Assembly: GCF_900086655.1 (NCBI RefSeq)
Contig: NZ_LT575476.1
Coordinates: forward strand, 2,763,869-2,827,868
Direction of reading: 5' to 3'
DNA length: 64,000 nt
Source: Paenibacillus tuaregi
GTDB taxonomy: Bacteria; Bacillota; Bacilli; Paenibacillales; Paenibacillaceae
Position numbers and translations under genes: made by a program. This document shows positions 1-8,444 of this stretch, one piece after another (the first letter of the stretch is position 1; every line of letters begins with the position of its first letter). The notes beneath the pieces were generated by a model. That model saw only the letters and a list, made by a program, of their open reading frames with translations. It was not told the origin of the DNA and searched no databases.

Positions 1-825
1 TTCGGCAAAAACAATCGATTTCGCGCCCGCTATAAGCTGTACCATGAGGTAATTGCGGGCTTCTCCGATATGGCGGATAAACTAGCCTTTGCGCGCAGTG
101 AACGCCTGCGTCTGGAGCAATCCCGCGAAGAATGGATGACAGGCATCTCGCACGATCTGCGTACCCCGCTCACAACTATCCAGGGCTACGGTCACCTGCT
201 TGAGAGTGGACAGTTCAGCTGGAATGAGGACGAATTGAGAGAGGTTGGAGGCGCGATCCGCGAAAAAAGTACATATATGTTGGAGCTGCTGCAGGACTTT
301 TCGCTGACATTCGAGTTGAAAAATCATACGCCAGGCGAGAAGCTCGAACCGCTGGAACTAAATGAATTCGTCCGGCGTGCCGTTCTGCGTTATGTTAACG
401 ATGTAACACTGCAAAACGTGGCTTTCGATTTCGAAGAAAGTGCAACTTCTCTTCGAATTCTAGCAAATCCAAAGTGGTTTCAACGTCTGCTTGACAACCT
501 AATCTCCAACGCTGTTAAGCATAACCCGCCGGGCACGGAGATTGTACTGAGTCTCAAACGAGAAAGAGAATTTGCCTTCATCACCGTCCGCGATAATGGT
601 GTGGGTATGGATGAGGAGACACAATCTCGCCTTTTTGATCGTTATTACCGAGGGACTAACACTGACGAGGGCATCGATGGAGTAGGACTCGGCATGAGCA
701 TTGCTTACGCTGTCGTGGCTGCACACAAAGGAACGATTAAAGTGGAGTCGAACATCGGTGAAGGCACAATCATCAAACTCAGCTTTCCCGAGCTGACGTC
801 TCCCACTTGCGACACGAAACAATAA
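1..825 (+). CDS. Sensor histidine kinase, 3' part (5' end outside window)
   Basis: The reading frame is open from the first base, so the gene starts upstream; the first internal ATG is at 70. A coiled linker leads into a HisKA dimerisation domain with H-box SHDLRTPL (phospho-accepting His encoded near 151-153), then an HATPase domain with N-box NLISNAVKHNPPGT, G1 box DNGVGMD, F-box LFDRYYRG and G2 box GLGMSI. This is the cytoplasmic catalytic half of a membrane kinase that phosphorylates a response regulator, which would lie upstream by usual gene order. The sensor domain is not visible, so the stimulus is unknown. The transcript probably ends at the hairpin at 951-990. Confidence 0.93.
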   Translation, partial: FGKNNRFRARYKLYHEVIAGFSDMADKLAFARSERLRLEQSREEWMTGISHDLRTPLTTIQGYGHLLESGQFSWNEDELREVGGAIREKSTYMLELLQDFSLTFELKNHTPGEKLEPLELNEFVRRAVLRYVNDVTLQNVAFDFEESATSLRILANPKWFQRLLDNLISNAVKHNPPGTEIVLSLKREREFAFITVRDNGVGMDEETQSRLFDRYYRGTNTDEGIDGVGLGMSIAYAVVAAHKGTIKVESNIGEGTIIKLSFPELTSPTCDTKQ

Positions 826-950
826 ACTCACAGGTAGAGGTAATGTTAACGCCTTTTATTCTTGTTTTGAACAGGATTTTAATATTATAGAGAAGTGGGA
901 TTTCGCCTCACGAATGTTTACATTAATCAAAAAATCACTTAAATAACAAT

Positions 951-990
951 AAAGCAGCGAATTTCCGTTTTGGCGGAAACCGCTGCTTTT
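951..990. terminator. Bidirectional hairpin between convergent genes
   Basis: AAAGCAGCG pairs with CGCTGCTTT, with an inner TTTCCG/CGGAAA stem. A/T runs flank it on both sides. It lies between the kinase (ends 825, plus) and the glucanase (ends 1001, minus) and can serve both. Confidence 0.7.
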
Positions 991-1000
991 GATTTGTGCC

Positions 1001-2233
1001 TTAATTGATTTTGGTTAAGGCCCATTTCTGGGCATCTGTTCCATTATCTGTCCACTGCTGAACGGCCGCCCCATCCGCTGTGGATGAACCGGATACGTCA
1101 ACGACGAGCCCGTTAGCTTTGGAAACCAGCTTGTAATAGCCCCCGCCTGCATCAACGATTCTCCACCTTTGCGCGTTCGTTCCATTGTCATCCCACTGCT
1201 GCAGCTGGACACCGGCCGCCGTTGATGAATTCGGCACATCGAGAACTTTGCCGCTGTGTACGGCAGTAAGCTTGTAATAGCCGTCACCCGTGCTTTCGAT
1301 CCGGAATTGCTGGTTGCTGGCCGTATAATTCGTCCACTGCTGGATTTTGGCGCCACTTGCCATGGACACGTCGGTGACATCCATCACTTTTCCGCTAGCC
1401 TTGGAGGCCAAGGTATAGACCCCGTTACTGATCGTACTGGACTGGCCATTGTCTTGATACACGCGGACATAGTCCACGAGCATCTGGGACGGGAATGGTG
1501 TCGAATTGTTCGGAGCACCCGGCCAGTTGCCGCCGACCGCAAGGTTCAAGAGCAGGAAGAACGGCCGTTGAAATTCTTCAGTGTTGCCGGTACCGTTCTC
1601 GATATAGAACTCATTAAATTGCTGTCCGTCAACGAACCATCGGATATACTTCGAATCCCATTCTACGCTGTACACATGGTATTGGGAAAAATCAAGATTG
1701 CCCGATTCTTTGCCGTAATCTGCTTGCCCTCCCGCATCCCAGTGGACGGCGCCGTTCACAAAGGGGTTGTTATTAACCCGCTCCATGATGTCCGTTTCCC
1801 CGCAGTATGGCCATCCAACCGTGTCGAAGTTGCTGCCCAGCATCCAAAACGCCGGCCACAGGCCTTGTCCTGAAGGCAGCTTGATCCTAGCTTCTATTTT
1901 TCCGTACGTAAAGGTTTTGAGGTTCTGCGTTTTGATTCGTGCCGAGGTGTAGTTCATTCCGCCGTAAGCTTCTTTTCTTGCCGTTATTACGAGATTCCCT
2001 CCGGTAACCTGCAAGTTCTGCGACCGATCCGTATAGTATTGAAGTTCGTTGTTCCCCCACCCACCGTTGCCAGTGCCAATCTCCGGAGTCCAATTGGAAC
2101 GGTTCAGCGTGCTGCCGTCGAATTCATCACTCCATACCAGCTTCCAGTTTGGAGCTGCACTCGCCTGATTGACAGGAATTAAAGCAATCATAAGACTGAT
2201 CATGATGATTACGCATAGTCCTTTTTTCAGCAT
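1001..2233 (-). CDS. Secreted GH16 endo-beta-1,3-glucanase with C-terminal ricin-type lectin domain
   Basis: A Sec signal peptide (residues 1-26, ending ASA) precedes a GH16 domain (about 28-265) with the catalytic signature ETDIME: E146 nucleophile, D148, E151 acid/base. Residues about 272-410 form a beta-trefoil ricin/CBM13 domain with three repeats, each holding a QQW or QxF/QxW motif. The family hydrolyses beta-1,3 or mixed-linkage glucans outside the cell, and the lectin domain should hold the enzyme on polysaccharide. The ATG is preceded by GAAGAGGAGGGA. A CRE-like site about 155 bp upstream suggests glucose repression. A second, unrelated beta-1,3-glucanase lies at 50483. Confidence 0.93.
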   Translation of the reverse strand: MLKKGLCVIIMISLMIALIPVNQASAAPNWKLVWSDEFDGSTLNRSNWTPEIGTGNGGWGNNELQYYTDRSQNLQVTGGNLVITARKEAYGGMNYTSARIKTQNLKTFTYGKIEARIKLPSGQGLWPAFWMLGSNFDTVGWPYCGETDIMERVNNNPFVNGAVHWDAGGQADYGKESGNLDFSQYHVYSVEWDSKYIRWFVDGQQFNEFYIENGTGNTEEFQRPFFLLLNLAVGGNWPGAPNNSTPFPSQMLVDYVRVYQDNGQSSTISNGVYTLASKASGKVMDVTDVSMASGAKIQQWTNYTASNQQFRIESTGDGYYKLTAVHSGKVLDVPNSSTAAGVQLQQWDDNGTNAQRWRIVDAGGGYYKLVSKANGLVVDVSGSSTADGAAVQQWTDNGTDAQKWALTKIN

Positions 2234-2388
2234 CTTGTTCCCTCCTCTTCATATTGGGAAAACGTCATAGACACTTTAAAGAAGATCTGACCTGCATCAT
2301 CAATGAGCTTACAATCGGGACGGAAATCACCTCGCTTTATGTTGGTTTGGCACAGCGTCAGGGAAATCTAGAAGTATAAATCTACTAA

Positions 2389-2402
2389 AGCAAGCGCTTA
2401 CA
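2389..2402 (-). promoter_or_regulatory. Candidate catabolite responsive element (CcpA site)
   Basis: On the minus strand TGTAAGCGCTTGCT fits the published CRE consensus TGWAARCGYTWNCW at every position. It sits upstream of the GH16 glucanase, the sort of gene CcpA represses. The exact promoter is not identified, so the distance to the start of transcription is unknown. Other LacI-family repressors bind similar CG-centred palindromes. Confidence 0.5.
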
Positions 2403-2505
2403 CTGCTAGTATATCCGGTTTAAATAACATTAACAACCTTTATTTACATTTATTTGATATAGTAAATTGTTTGATTCAATATGCGGGACTACATATATTC
2501 GGGTG

Positions 2506-3369
2506 TCATTCAGCAATACCTATGAGATATTGGCCATAATCAATTTTACTTAGCGGTTTAGCCAATTCCAATAACTGGTGTTTGGATATATAACCGTTTC
2601 GGAAGGCAATTTCCTCAATACAAGCTACATACAATCCCTGTCTTTTTTGAATGGCTTCAATATAATGACTGGCTTCCATTAAGGATTCAATTGTCCCCGT
2701 ATCTAACCACGCCACACCTCTCCCCAGCAGCTGCACATGGAGTTTTCCTTGCTGCATATAGGCTTCATTCACGGATGTTATCTCCAGCTCTCCCCGTGCA
2801 GAAGGTTGAAGCTGCTTGGCTATTTCAACTACATGATGATCATAGAAATACAATCCCGGCACGGCATAATTCGATTTTGGCATTTGCGGTTTTTCTTCAA
2901 TGGAAATGGCCGTGCCTTCACTATCGAATTCAACCACCCCGTAGGCTCTAGGGTCTTTTACATAATAGCCAAAAATCGTAGCGCCCTCTTGCCTTTGAGC
3001 AGCCTTTTTTAGGGTAGCGCTGATGCCCTGTCCATAGAAAATGTTGTCTCCCAGAATCATACAGACCGAATCCGAACCTATAAAGGCTTCACCGATAATA
3101 AATGCCTCCGCAAGCCCTTTCGGCTGTTCTTGGATCGCATATTGAAGGGAAATACCGAGTTGGGTGCCATCTCCCAAAAGCTCTTGGTAAAGAAGAATAT
3201 CTCTTGGTGTAGAAATAATTAATATTTCACTAATCCCCGTTAACATGAGGATTGATAAAGGGTAATAAATCATCGGTTTATCATAAACCGGAAGAATTTG
3301 CTTGGACACAGACTTTGTTAGTGGATATAAACGAGTTCCTGATCCGCCCGCTAATATGATGCCCTTCAT
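2506..3369 (-). CDS. rmlA: Glucose-1-phosphate thymidylyltransferase
   Basis: Makes dTDP-glucose (or a related NDP-glucose) from glucose-1-phosphate and dTTP. The N-terminus [17 protein letters not shown] is the nucleotide-binding signature, followed by [17 protein letters not shown] and, further on, GVVEFD and EEKP sugar-binding motifs. Length (about 287 residues) is normal for the family. I chose the ATG at 3369 because a GAGGGGTG ribosome site lies just upstream; a GTG at 3378 overlapping the previous stop as GTGA is possible. It is the last gene of an MFS-glycosyltransferase-rmlA operon with no other rml genes nearby, so it probably supplies activated glucose to its neighbour rather than rhamnose synthesis. 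Confidence 0.92.
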   Translation of the reverse strand: MKGIILAGGSGTRLYPLTKSVSKQILPVYDKPMIYYPLSILMLTGISEILIISTPRDILLYQELLGDGTQLGISLQYAIQEQPKGLAEAFIIGEAFIGSDSVCMILGDNIFYGQGISATLKKAAQRQEGATIFGYYVKDPRAYGVVEFDSEGTAISIEEKPQMPKSNYAVPGLYFYDHHVVEIAKQLQPSARGELEITSVNEAYMQQGKLHVQLLGRGVAWLDTGTIESLMEASHYIEAIQKRQGLYVACIEEIAFRNGYISKHQLLELAKPLSKIDYGQYLIGIAE

Positions 3370-3374
3370 TTCAA

Positions 3375-4589
3375 TCACCCCTCAATACCTGTTTCTTTTT
3401 TCATCATAAAAATCTCATCAACCGCTTTTTTATAACCTCCGGCTGCTTTAAAGGAATCACTGATCTTGCTCATGTTCTCAAGGTAGCTTGAATCACTCAT
3501 GACTTGTTCAATTGCATTTCTTAATATTTCAGGAGTAAGGGTCTGGGCATCAAGGTAAATTGCTGCTCCTAATTCTTCAGCCCGGCGGGCCATCTTCGGT
3601 TGATCTGCCCCCAGAGGAATCGCTGCAAAGGGCACCTGATGATACATCAGATCGCTGATTGTATTCATACCCGCATGGGTAATGGCCGCATTGGCAACCT
3701 TTAAGATTTCACATTGGGGGACGTAATTTCTGACGATAAAATGATCAGGGATCTCAAATTGCGTCAAATTCACATGATGAGCGGCCATTACAACAACCCC
3801 GTCCCAATCCGCAAAGCTTTTGAAAAATATATCATACAGAGTGAGGTTGGAACTGCTAAATACGGTACCAAGTGAGATATATAGGACCTGCTTTCCTGCT
3901 AATTTCTCAAAAGGAAAATCTAAATTTTCATTACGATCATAAACGGGAGGTCCGATAAACGTAAGCTTACCGTCAAAAAATTGTTCAAGAAACTCCCGGT
4001 CTGATTCAGAAATGAAATATTCCGATGTATAGACAAGGTTCATATCCCCCCGATTAAACAAGAGATGCATGATATTATCGGGCAAATTAACGGAATAAGC
4101 AGCTTCTAAGGTGCTGGAAGCCTCTTGATAGGAGCCAAGTATCTCTTGAAATGGTGCAATTTGATCATCGTCTTCCTCATGATGGTCATTTAGAATTTCT
4201 TTGAGTCCAGTAAACACGGGCCAAGTTGAAATAGAGGGGATTTGTAGAATTTTTGCTATCACACTGCCGAACGGAAAGGCCGCAGAATAAATCATATAAT
4301 CAAATTTTACACCTGCAGTTTTGCTGAACATATCATCAACAATAGAAGTGCTTGCTTTGGCTATTCTACTAAGTGAATCAAGCAGCCCGCCCATCCCCTC
4401 CATTTTGAAAATGTTCAAATCTTCGTTATATTTTTGAAATATAGCTCCTGTTCGTTCCACCTTCTCTTTAAAATCTTCGGAAGAAAAATAAATCACCTTT
4501 TCACCGCGTCTGACTAGTTCGCTCACCAGCCCTAATGAAGGATTTACATGTCCATGTGAGGGAATGCTTAAAAAAAGTACATTTGCCAT
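3375..4589 (-). CDS. MGT-family (macrolide-type) glycosyltransferase, GT1
   Basis: 404 residues with a GT-B fold. The N-terminus has the acceptor-site motif [14 protein letters not shown], with the His that acts as base in OleD and YjiC. The C-terminal donor domain has [10 protein letters not shown] and [20 protein letters not shown], then [10 protein letters not shown], the shortened PSPG-like motif of bacterial MGTs. Members glucosylate macrolides, flavonoids and other hydrophobic hydroxyl compounds with an NDP-sugar. It starts 6 bp after the MFS pump stop and overlaps or abuts rmlA, so the three genes are one operon. I infer self-protection or detoxification by glycosylation; the acceptor is unknown. 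Confidence 0.9.
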   Translation of the reverse strand: MANVLFLSIPSHGHVNPSLGLVSELVRRGEKVIYFSSEDFKEKVERTGAIFQKYNEDLNIFKMEGMGGLLDSLSRIAKASTSIVDDMFSKTAGVKFDYMIYSAAFPFGSVIAKILQIPSISTWPVFTGLKEILNDHHEEDDDQIAPFQEILGSYQEASSTLEAAYSVNLPDNIMHLLFNRGDMNLVYTSEYFISESDREFLEQFFDGKLTFIGPPVYDRNENLDFPFEKLAGKQVLYISLGTVFSSSNLTLYDIFFKSFADWDGVVVMAAHHVNLTQFEIPDHFIVRNYVPQCEILKVANAAITHAGMNTISDLMYHQVPFAAIPLGADQPKMARRAEELGAAIYLDAQTLTPEILRNAIEQVMSDSSYLENMSKISDSFKAAGGYKKAVDEIFMMKKETGIEG

Positions 4590-4595
4590 ACGAAA

Positions 4596-6053
4596 TCATC
4601 CTTTTTCAATTATTTTTTTGGATTTCACTTCAGACTTGCGTAAAAACAAGCTCATAATTACACCACAAATAGCTAGTATCATGGACAGGAAGAACGTATC
4701 ACAGAATCCTGCTGCCATTGCCCCAACTTGTACTCCTGGCAAATCTGTATTGATCTGAGCCGTATGATTCTGGATATGGGTTGTTAAAAATCCCGACATA
4801 GCTGCAATAGCAAAGGAGCCAAAAACTTGTTGAACAGATGTGGTAAGCGGAGTAACTCTGCTTATAAATTTCTCGGGAGCAGATTTCAAAACATGCGTAC
4901 TGAGTGGCATCGTTGCCAATCCCTGTCCAAGACCCATAATAGAGATGCAGCCGATCAACAGATACAGGTTGCTTGGTTCCTGAATTGCCGATAAACCTGC
5001 CAAAGCAGTCGTCAGCAATACAAGTCCTGCAAATACTACAGGCTTTACACCGTATCTATCAAACAATTTGCCGCCAATCACCATCCCGGTGAACGATAAA
5101 ATAGCTTGAGGGATGACAACCAACCCTGATTCGAAGGGTGTAAATCCTTTAACTTGCTGCAAATATAACGGGATTAACAAAGATGATCCGGCTAATGCCA
5201 TCCAGTTCAAGCAGGTTAAGATCACGCCTTTGCTGAATTCTCGAGAACGAAAGGAACGAAGTTCAAGCAGCGGCTCTTCTTTTCTGATTTCGACTAGGAT
5301 GAAAATAACTAAAAGAATTAACCCCACAATGATAAAAATCATAGAGGAAGGATTGCCCCAATTCTCGCTTCCGCCAATATGCACACCATAAATCAAAGAA
5401 GAGAATGACAATGGAGCCAAAATGGCACCCGAAATATCCAATTTGATACGTTTTTCCACATTGGAATCTGGAAGGAATTTTGCACCCCAAGCAAGTGTAA
5501 ATATACCGATAGGAACATTAATGAGAAAAATCCACTGCCAGTTCACATACTCTAAAAGCCATCCCGACAAGACAGGTCCTGCAATAGGAGCAATTAACAT
5601 AGGCAGCCCTAATATCCCCATTACGGAACCTCTTTTATCTGGGGGAGCCAGCTTGAAGGAAAGCGCCATACTGATTGGAGCGATCATGCCTCCGCCTATT
5701 CCTTGCAGAATTCGAAACAAAATTAACTGCGAGGGTGTAACGGCAATTGCACATAGTACAGAGCAACCCGTAAAAAGGAAAATCGAGGTTAAGATCACTT
5801 TTTTTGCTGTAAAGCGGTCTGAAAACCAGCCTGCCAAAGGGATGACAGCAGATAAAGCAAGGGTATACCCACTAATCGCCCACTGTATCGTCTTTAGATC
5901 TGTTTGAAAGCTTTTTTCTAGATGAGGAATTGCTACATTCATGACGGTACTATCCAGCATGACGAGCAGCATTCCGGTTAAAATGGCTAATAATGCAGGC
6001 AATATGCTGCGAATTGAAAATTGTTCCTGGCGTGCGATGGTTTCATCTGCCAT
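4596..6053 (-). CDS. MFS drug exporter, DHA2 family (EmrB/QacA type)
   Basis: 485 residues with about 14 hydrophobic segments. The motif LDSTVMNVAIPHL in TM1 and the motif-C-like stretch GLPMLIAPIAGPVLSGW in TM5 are typical of DHA2 proton-driven exporters. It is first in the operon with the glycosyltransferase and rmlA. AAGGAGGAAT precedes the ATG. The promoter lies in the 179-bp gap to the divergent MarR gene, which holds twin palindromes. Likely role: export of a hydrophobic toxin or of its glycosylated product. Confidence 0.92.
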   Translation of the reverse strand: MADETIARQEQFSIRSILPALLAILTGMLLVMLDSTVMNVAIPHLEKSFQTDLKTIQWAISGYTLALSAVIPLAGWFSDRFTAKKVILTSIFLFTGCSVLCAIAVTPSQLILFRILQGIGGGMIAPISMALSFKLAPPDKRGSVMGILGLPMLIAPIAGPVLSGWLLEYVNWQWIFLINVPIGIFTLAWGAKFLPDSNVEKRIKLDISGAILAPLSFSSLIYGVHIGGSENWGNPSSMIFIIVGLILLVIFILVEIRKEEPLLELRSFRSREFSKGVILTCLNWMALAGSSLLIPLYLQQVKGFTPFESGLVVIPQAILSFTGMVIGGKLFDRYGVKPVVFAGLVLLTTALAGLSAIQEPSNLYLLIGCISIMGLGQGLATMPLSTHVLKSAPEKFISRVTPLTTSVQQVFGSFAIAAMSGFLTTHIQNHTAQINTDLPGVQVGAMAAGFCDTFFLSMILAICGVIMSLFLRKSEVKSKKIIEKG

Positions 6054-6162
6054 GATTGATCAATTCCTCCTTCAATTATGGTGGACCGGATAATTTAAAT
6101 AACACCTCCCTGTACACAAGCCTTGGAATGAAGTAAAATGATAAATATGGAGTAAAGACATA

Positions 6163-6203
6163 ATGAGTATACTCATCAATTTCGCGATATAGTGAGTATA
6201 CTC
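6163..6203. promoter_or_regulatory. Twin palindromic operator between MFS and MarR genes
   Basis: ATGAGTATACTCAT (6163-6176) is a perfect 14-bp palindrome, and its core GAGTATACTC recurs at 6194-6203. The centres are 29 bp apart, near three helical turns, on one DNA face. They lie between the divergent pump operon and the MarR gene at 6233, so the MarR dimer is the obvious ligand and probably controls both directions. Confidence 0.7.
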
Positions 6204-6232
6204 TCTATTTAATTTAACGTCAAGGAGGATTT

Positions 6233-6718
6233 ATGACTGATTTTGAAGCATCATCTGCCAATGGAGAGCTGTCCGCACATGACTTAATACACCTGCTGCT
6301 TAAAACGACTCATTATCTTCAGCAGCAATTCGAAAAAGGATTATTAGCCTACGGCATGCCAGATGAATTAACCGGTCCCAGACTACGCGTTCTGATGGAG
6401 ATTTCCTCAGCCGGCAGCATAAGAATGAATGAACTTGCTAAGAAACTGGGGATTAAGGCTCGGACGGTTACCCAGTTTATCGATGCACTGGAGAAGGAGC
6501 ATTTTATTGCGCGAAACCCCGATCCATCCGATCGTCGTGCTACCATCCTTCAGCTCACAGATCATGCAAAGCCTCATATTGAAAAGGCAGAAGAAGTCAT
6601 GGTGGAAGTGTCGGAAAATTTACTTGAGCATCTTAGTAAGGAACAGCAAAATCAATTGCGTGATATTCTATTACACCTTGGTTCATCTGAGTTGCATTCA
6701 ATTGACAGTACAAAATAA
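6233..6718 (+). CDS. MarR-family transcriptional regulator
   Basis: 161 residues. The winged helix covers about residues 48-110: a helix-turn-helix with MNELAKKLGIKARTVTQFID and a wing DPSDRRATILQLT. CAAGGAGGAT precedes the ATG. It is divergent from the MFS-glycosyltransferase-rmlA operon, and the two GAGTATACTC palindromes are upstream, the last only 30 bp from its start. This is the usual arrangement of a ligand-released autorepressor that also represses a pump. The inducer is probably the pump substrate, which is inference. Confidence 0.92.
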   Translation: MTDFEASSANGELSAHDLIHLLLKTTHYLQQQFEKGLLAYGMPDELTGPRLRVLMEISSAGSIRMNELAKKLGIKARTVTQFIDALEKEHFIARNPDPSDRRATILQLTDHAKPHIEKAEEVMVEVSENLLEHLSKEQQNQLRDILLHLGSSELHSIDSTK

Positions 6719-6739
6719 AAAGCTTCAATTTGAGATTAT

Positions 6740-6807
6740 ATAAAATGAACTTATGAAATTTACCCTATAGGGGCGCTGAGATCGGTATATTCTAAAGTTC
6801 GTTTTAT
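6740..6807. mobile_element. Short MITE-like element, deleted copy A
   Basis: Terminal inverted repeats ATAAAATGAACTT (left) and AAGTTCGTTTTAT (right, one mismatch) bound a 68-bp non-coding unit. The subterminal bases match both ends of the 189-bp unit at 28106-28294 (left ATGAAATTTACC against ATGAAAGTTGCC; right CGGTATATTCTAAAGTTC against CGGTTAATTCTAAAGTTC). It therefore looks like an internal deletion of the same element. No transposase is encoded and the target duplication is unclear. Confidence 0.65.
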
Positions 6808-6834
6808 ATAGAGCAATAAATATCACCTCTACGT

Positions 6835-6872
6835 AAAAAATGGCCAACTCCTGTGAGTTGGCCATTTTTTTT
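6835..6872. terminator. Bidirectional intrinsic terminator
   Basis: AATGGCCAACTC/GAGTTGGCCATT forms a perfect stem with a CTGT loop, A6 before it and T8 after it. It lies between convergent genes, MarR (ends 6718) and the MFS pump (ends 6934). Confidence 0.88.
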
Positions 6873-6933
6873 GCCTGTATCCTGAAATTTTTGCTTGTTT
6901 TGTTCTTATGCTGAAGCAGGGTAAATTGTCCAC

Positions 6934-8220
6934 TCAAGAAGCTGTAGACACATTATCATGTGCAGATTGGTCCCGGAAGGCTCGGAGGCTTAGCAAGCCT
7001 ACCACGAGCGCCAGCATGGTCAGGCCGGCTGCGAACAGATAGAGATTTACGATCCCGAAGTATTCGGCAAGCCCTGCCATACCTAATAACGAAATGCAAA
7101 ATACTAGATGCAAAAGTGAAGCTTGAGCAGATAACACCTTGGGCAGCAACAGTCTGGTTACGCTGCGCTGAATCAGGGTGCGCCGGTTTATAGCAGAGAG
7201 CTCTGCGAAAGGCCCCATCAATATGACAAAAATAAGAGCAATGGAGGGCTTCGTGTTGAGTGCGTAAAGTGCGGTTAGAACCCCGTAACCCGCCATGCCA
7301 ATCATCATGGTTCCGAGATAGCGGTTACCGATGATCCGTGTTAGCGACAGTACCAACAGCCCTCCGCCAATTGTACCTGCAAAATAAGCGGCATTAATGA
7401 AGCCCCACCATTCTTCACCTTGTCCAAGTGCGACTTGAACGAATGCAAGTGTAAAGGCACCTACCCACACTGAACCACCGAGCATGTCGATGATATCCAT
7501 AAACGTAAGCACCCGCAGGCGAGGCATTTTCCATATCATCTTCCAGCCCTCGGTTAGCCGATGCCATCTAGATGCACCTTGAGCCGATGTATCGTCAGAC
7601 GGCACCGCGCTTAATCCCATGCCTTCGACTTCCGAATTCGTGGGTTCTCTAACGCCCAGTGTGAATACCGCCGCCAAGCCATAAATGGCAACCGTGAACA
7701 GCAAAGTGTGGCCGGCTCCCATAAATGCAACCACTACGCCGCTTAGTCCCCAACCCGCGAATTGTACAACCTGATCACTGACGCTAAGCAGTCCGTTGGC
7801 TTTAAGCAGCCCTTGCTCATGCGTCACCAGACGCGGAATAAGCGCATTTCGAGCCGGGGTAGTCCACCCGTCAAGAAAGGACATCACGAATACGAGCGCA
7901 AAGACCAAAACAAGCGATGAGGCCTCTCCATTAAGCTGCAAATAAATGGCCAGGCAAACGAACAGCAGGAATTGCCCCACTTGTGATAACAAAAGAAGTT
8001 TGGTTAACTTAAAGCGATTGATCAATAGAGGTGCAATCAGACTGCTCAGCATTTGGGCTCCGCTGCGCATCAGCGGCATCAGCGCTGCCGATACGAGAGA
8101 GTCAGTACGGTCGAGTACCAGCACCGTAAGCGCCATAATGTAAAGTACATCAGCTGCGTTCGCAGCGGTTTGGGTTGTCCACAGGAAATAAAAAGGGCGA
8201 GTCAAATATGATGACTTCAT
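6934..8220 (-). CDS. MFS transporter, DHA3 (MefA-like macrolide efflux) family
   Basis: 428 residues, about 12 hydrophobic segments and a cytoplasmic loop near residues 195-225. The N-terminus FYFLWTTQTAANAADVLYIM and the Pro/Ala-rich motif PARNALIPRLVTHEQGLLKAN after TM4 are typical of the MefA/DHA3 group. It stands alone between two terminators (6835-6872 and 8376-8413), so it is a single-gene transcript. The substrate cannot be told from sequence; macrolide export is known for a few family members only. Confidence 0.88.
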   Translation of the reverse strand: MKSSYLTRPFYFLWTTQTAANAADVLYIMALTVLVLDRTDSLVSAALMPLMRSGAQMLSSLIAPLLINRFKLTKLLLLSQVGQFLLFVCLAIYLQLNGEASSLVLVFALVFVMSFLDGWTTPARNALIPRLVTHEQGLLKANGLLSVSDQVVQFAGWGLSGVVVAFMGAGHTLLFTVAIYGLAAVFTLGVREPTNSEVEGMGLSAVPSDDTSAQGASRWHRLTEGWKMIWKMPRLRVLTFMDIIDMLGGSVWVGAFTLAFVQVALGQGEEWWGFINAAYFAGTIGGGLLVLSLTRIIGNRYLGTMMIGMAGYGVLTALYALNTKPSIALIFVILMGPFAELSAINRRTLIQRSVTRLLLPKVLSAQASLLHLVFCISLLGMAGLAEYFGIVNLYLFAAGLTMLALVVGLLSLRAFRDQSAHDNVSTAS

Positions 8221-8375
8221 AACAAGTCTGTTCTCCGTTCTAATTGATTTACATTATTAACTAAGTGCTAGAATTGTTAACAAAACATGGCAGTCAAAAT
8301 TAAATTACTTCAATTAGAACGGTTTGACAAGAAGAAACGGGATACCAGTAAGGTAATTGGATCTTAATATGACAT

Positions 8376-8413
8376 AAAAAGATAGCCGACTCTATTGAGT
8401 TGGCTATCTTTTT
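8376..8413 (-). terminator. Terminator of fbp
   Basis: AAAAAGATAGCC(G)ACTC, loop TATT, GAGT(T)GGCTATCTTTTT: a long stem with T5 on both strands, about 30 bp beyond the fbp stop. Confidence 0.85.
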
Positions 8414-8444
8414 AGCTCTCCAGAATTATTTCATTTCAGCTGTT

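Noticed and set aside
6725-6937. Minus-strand 70-codon frame between MarR and the MFS pump
   Set aside because: It spans the bidirectional terminator and the MITE-like element and has no ribosome site.
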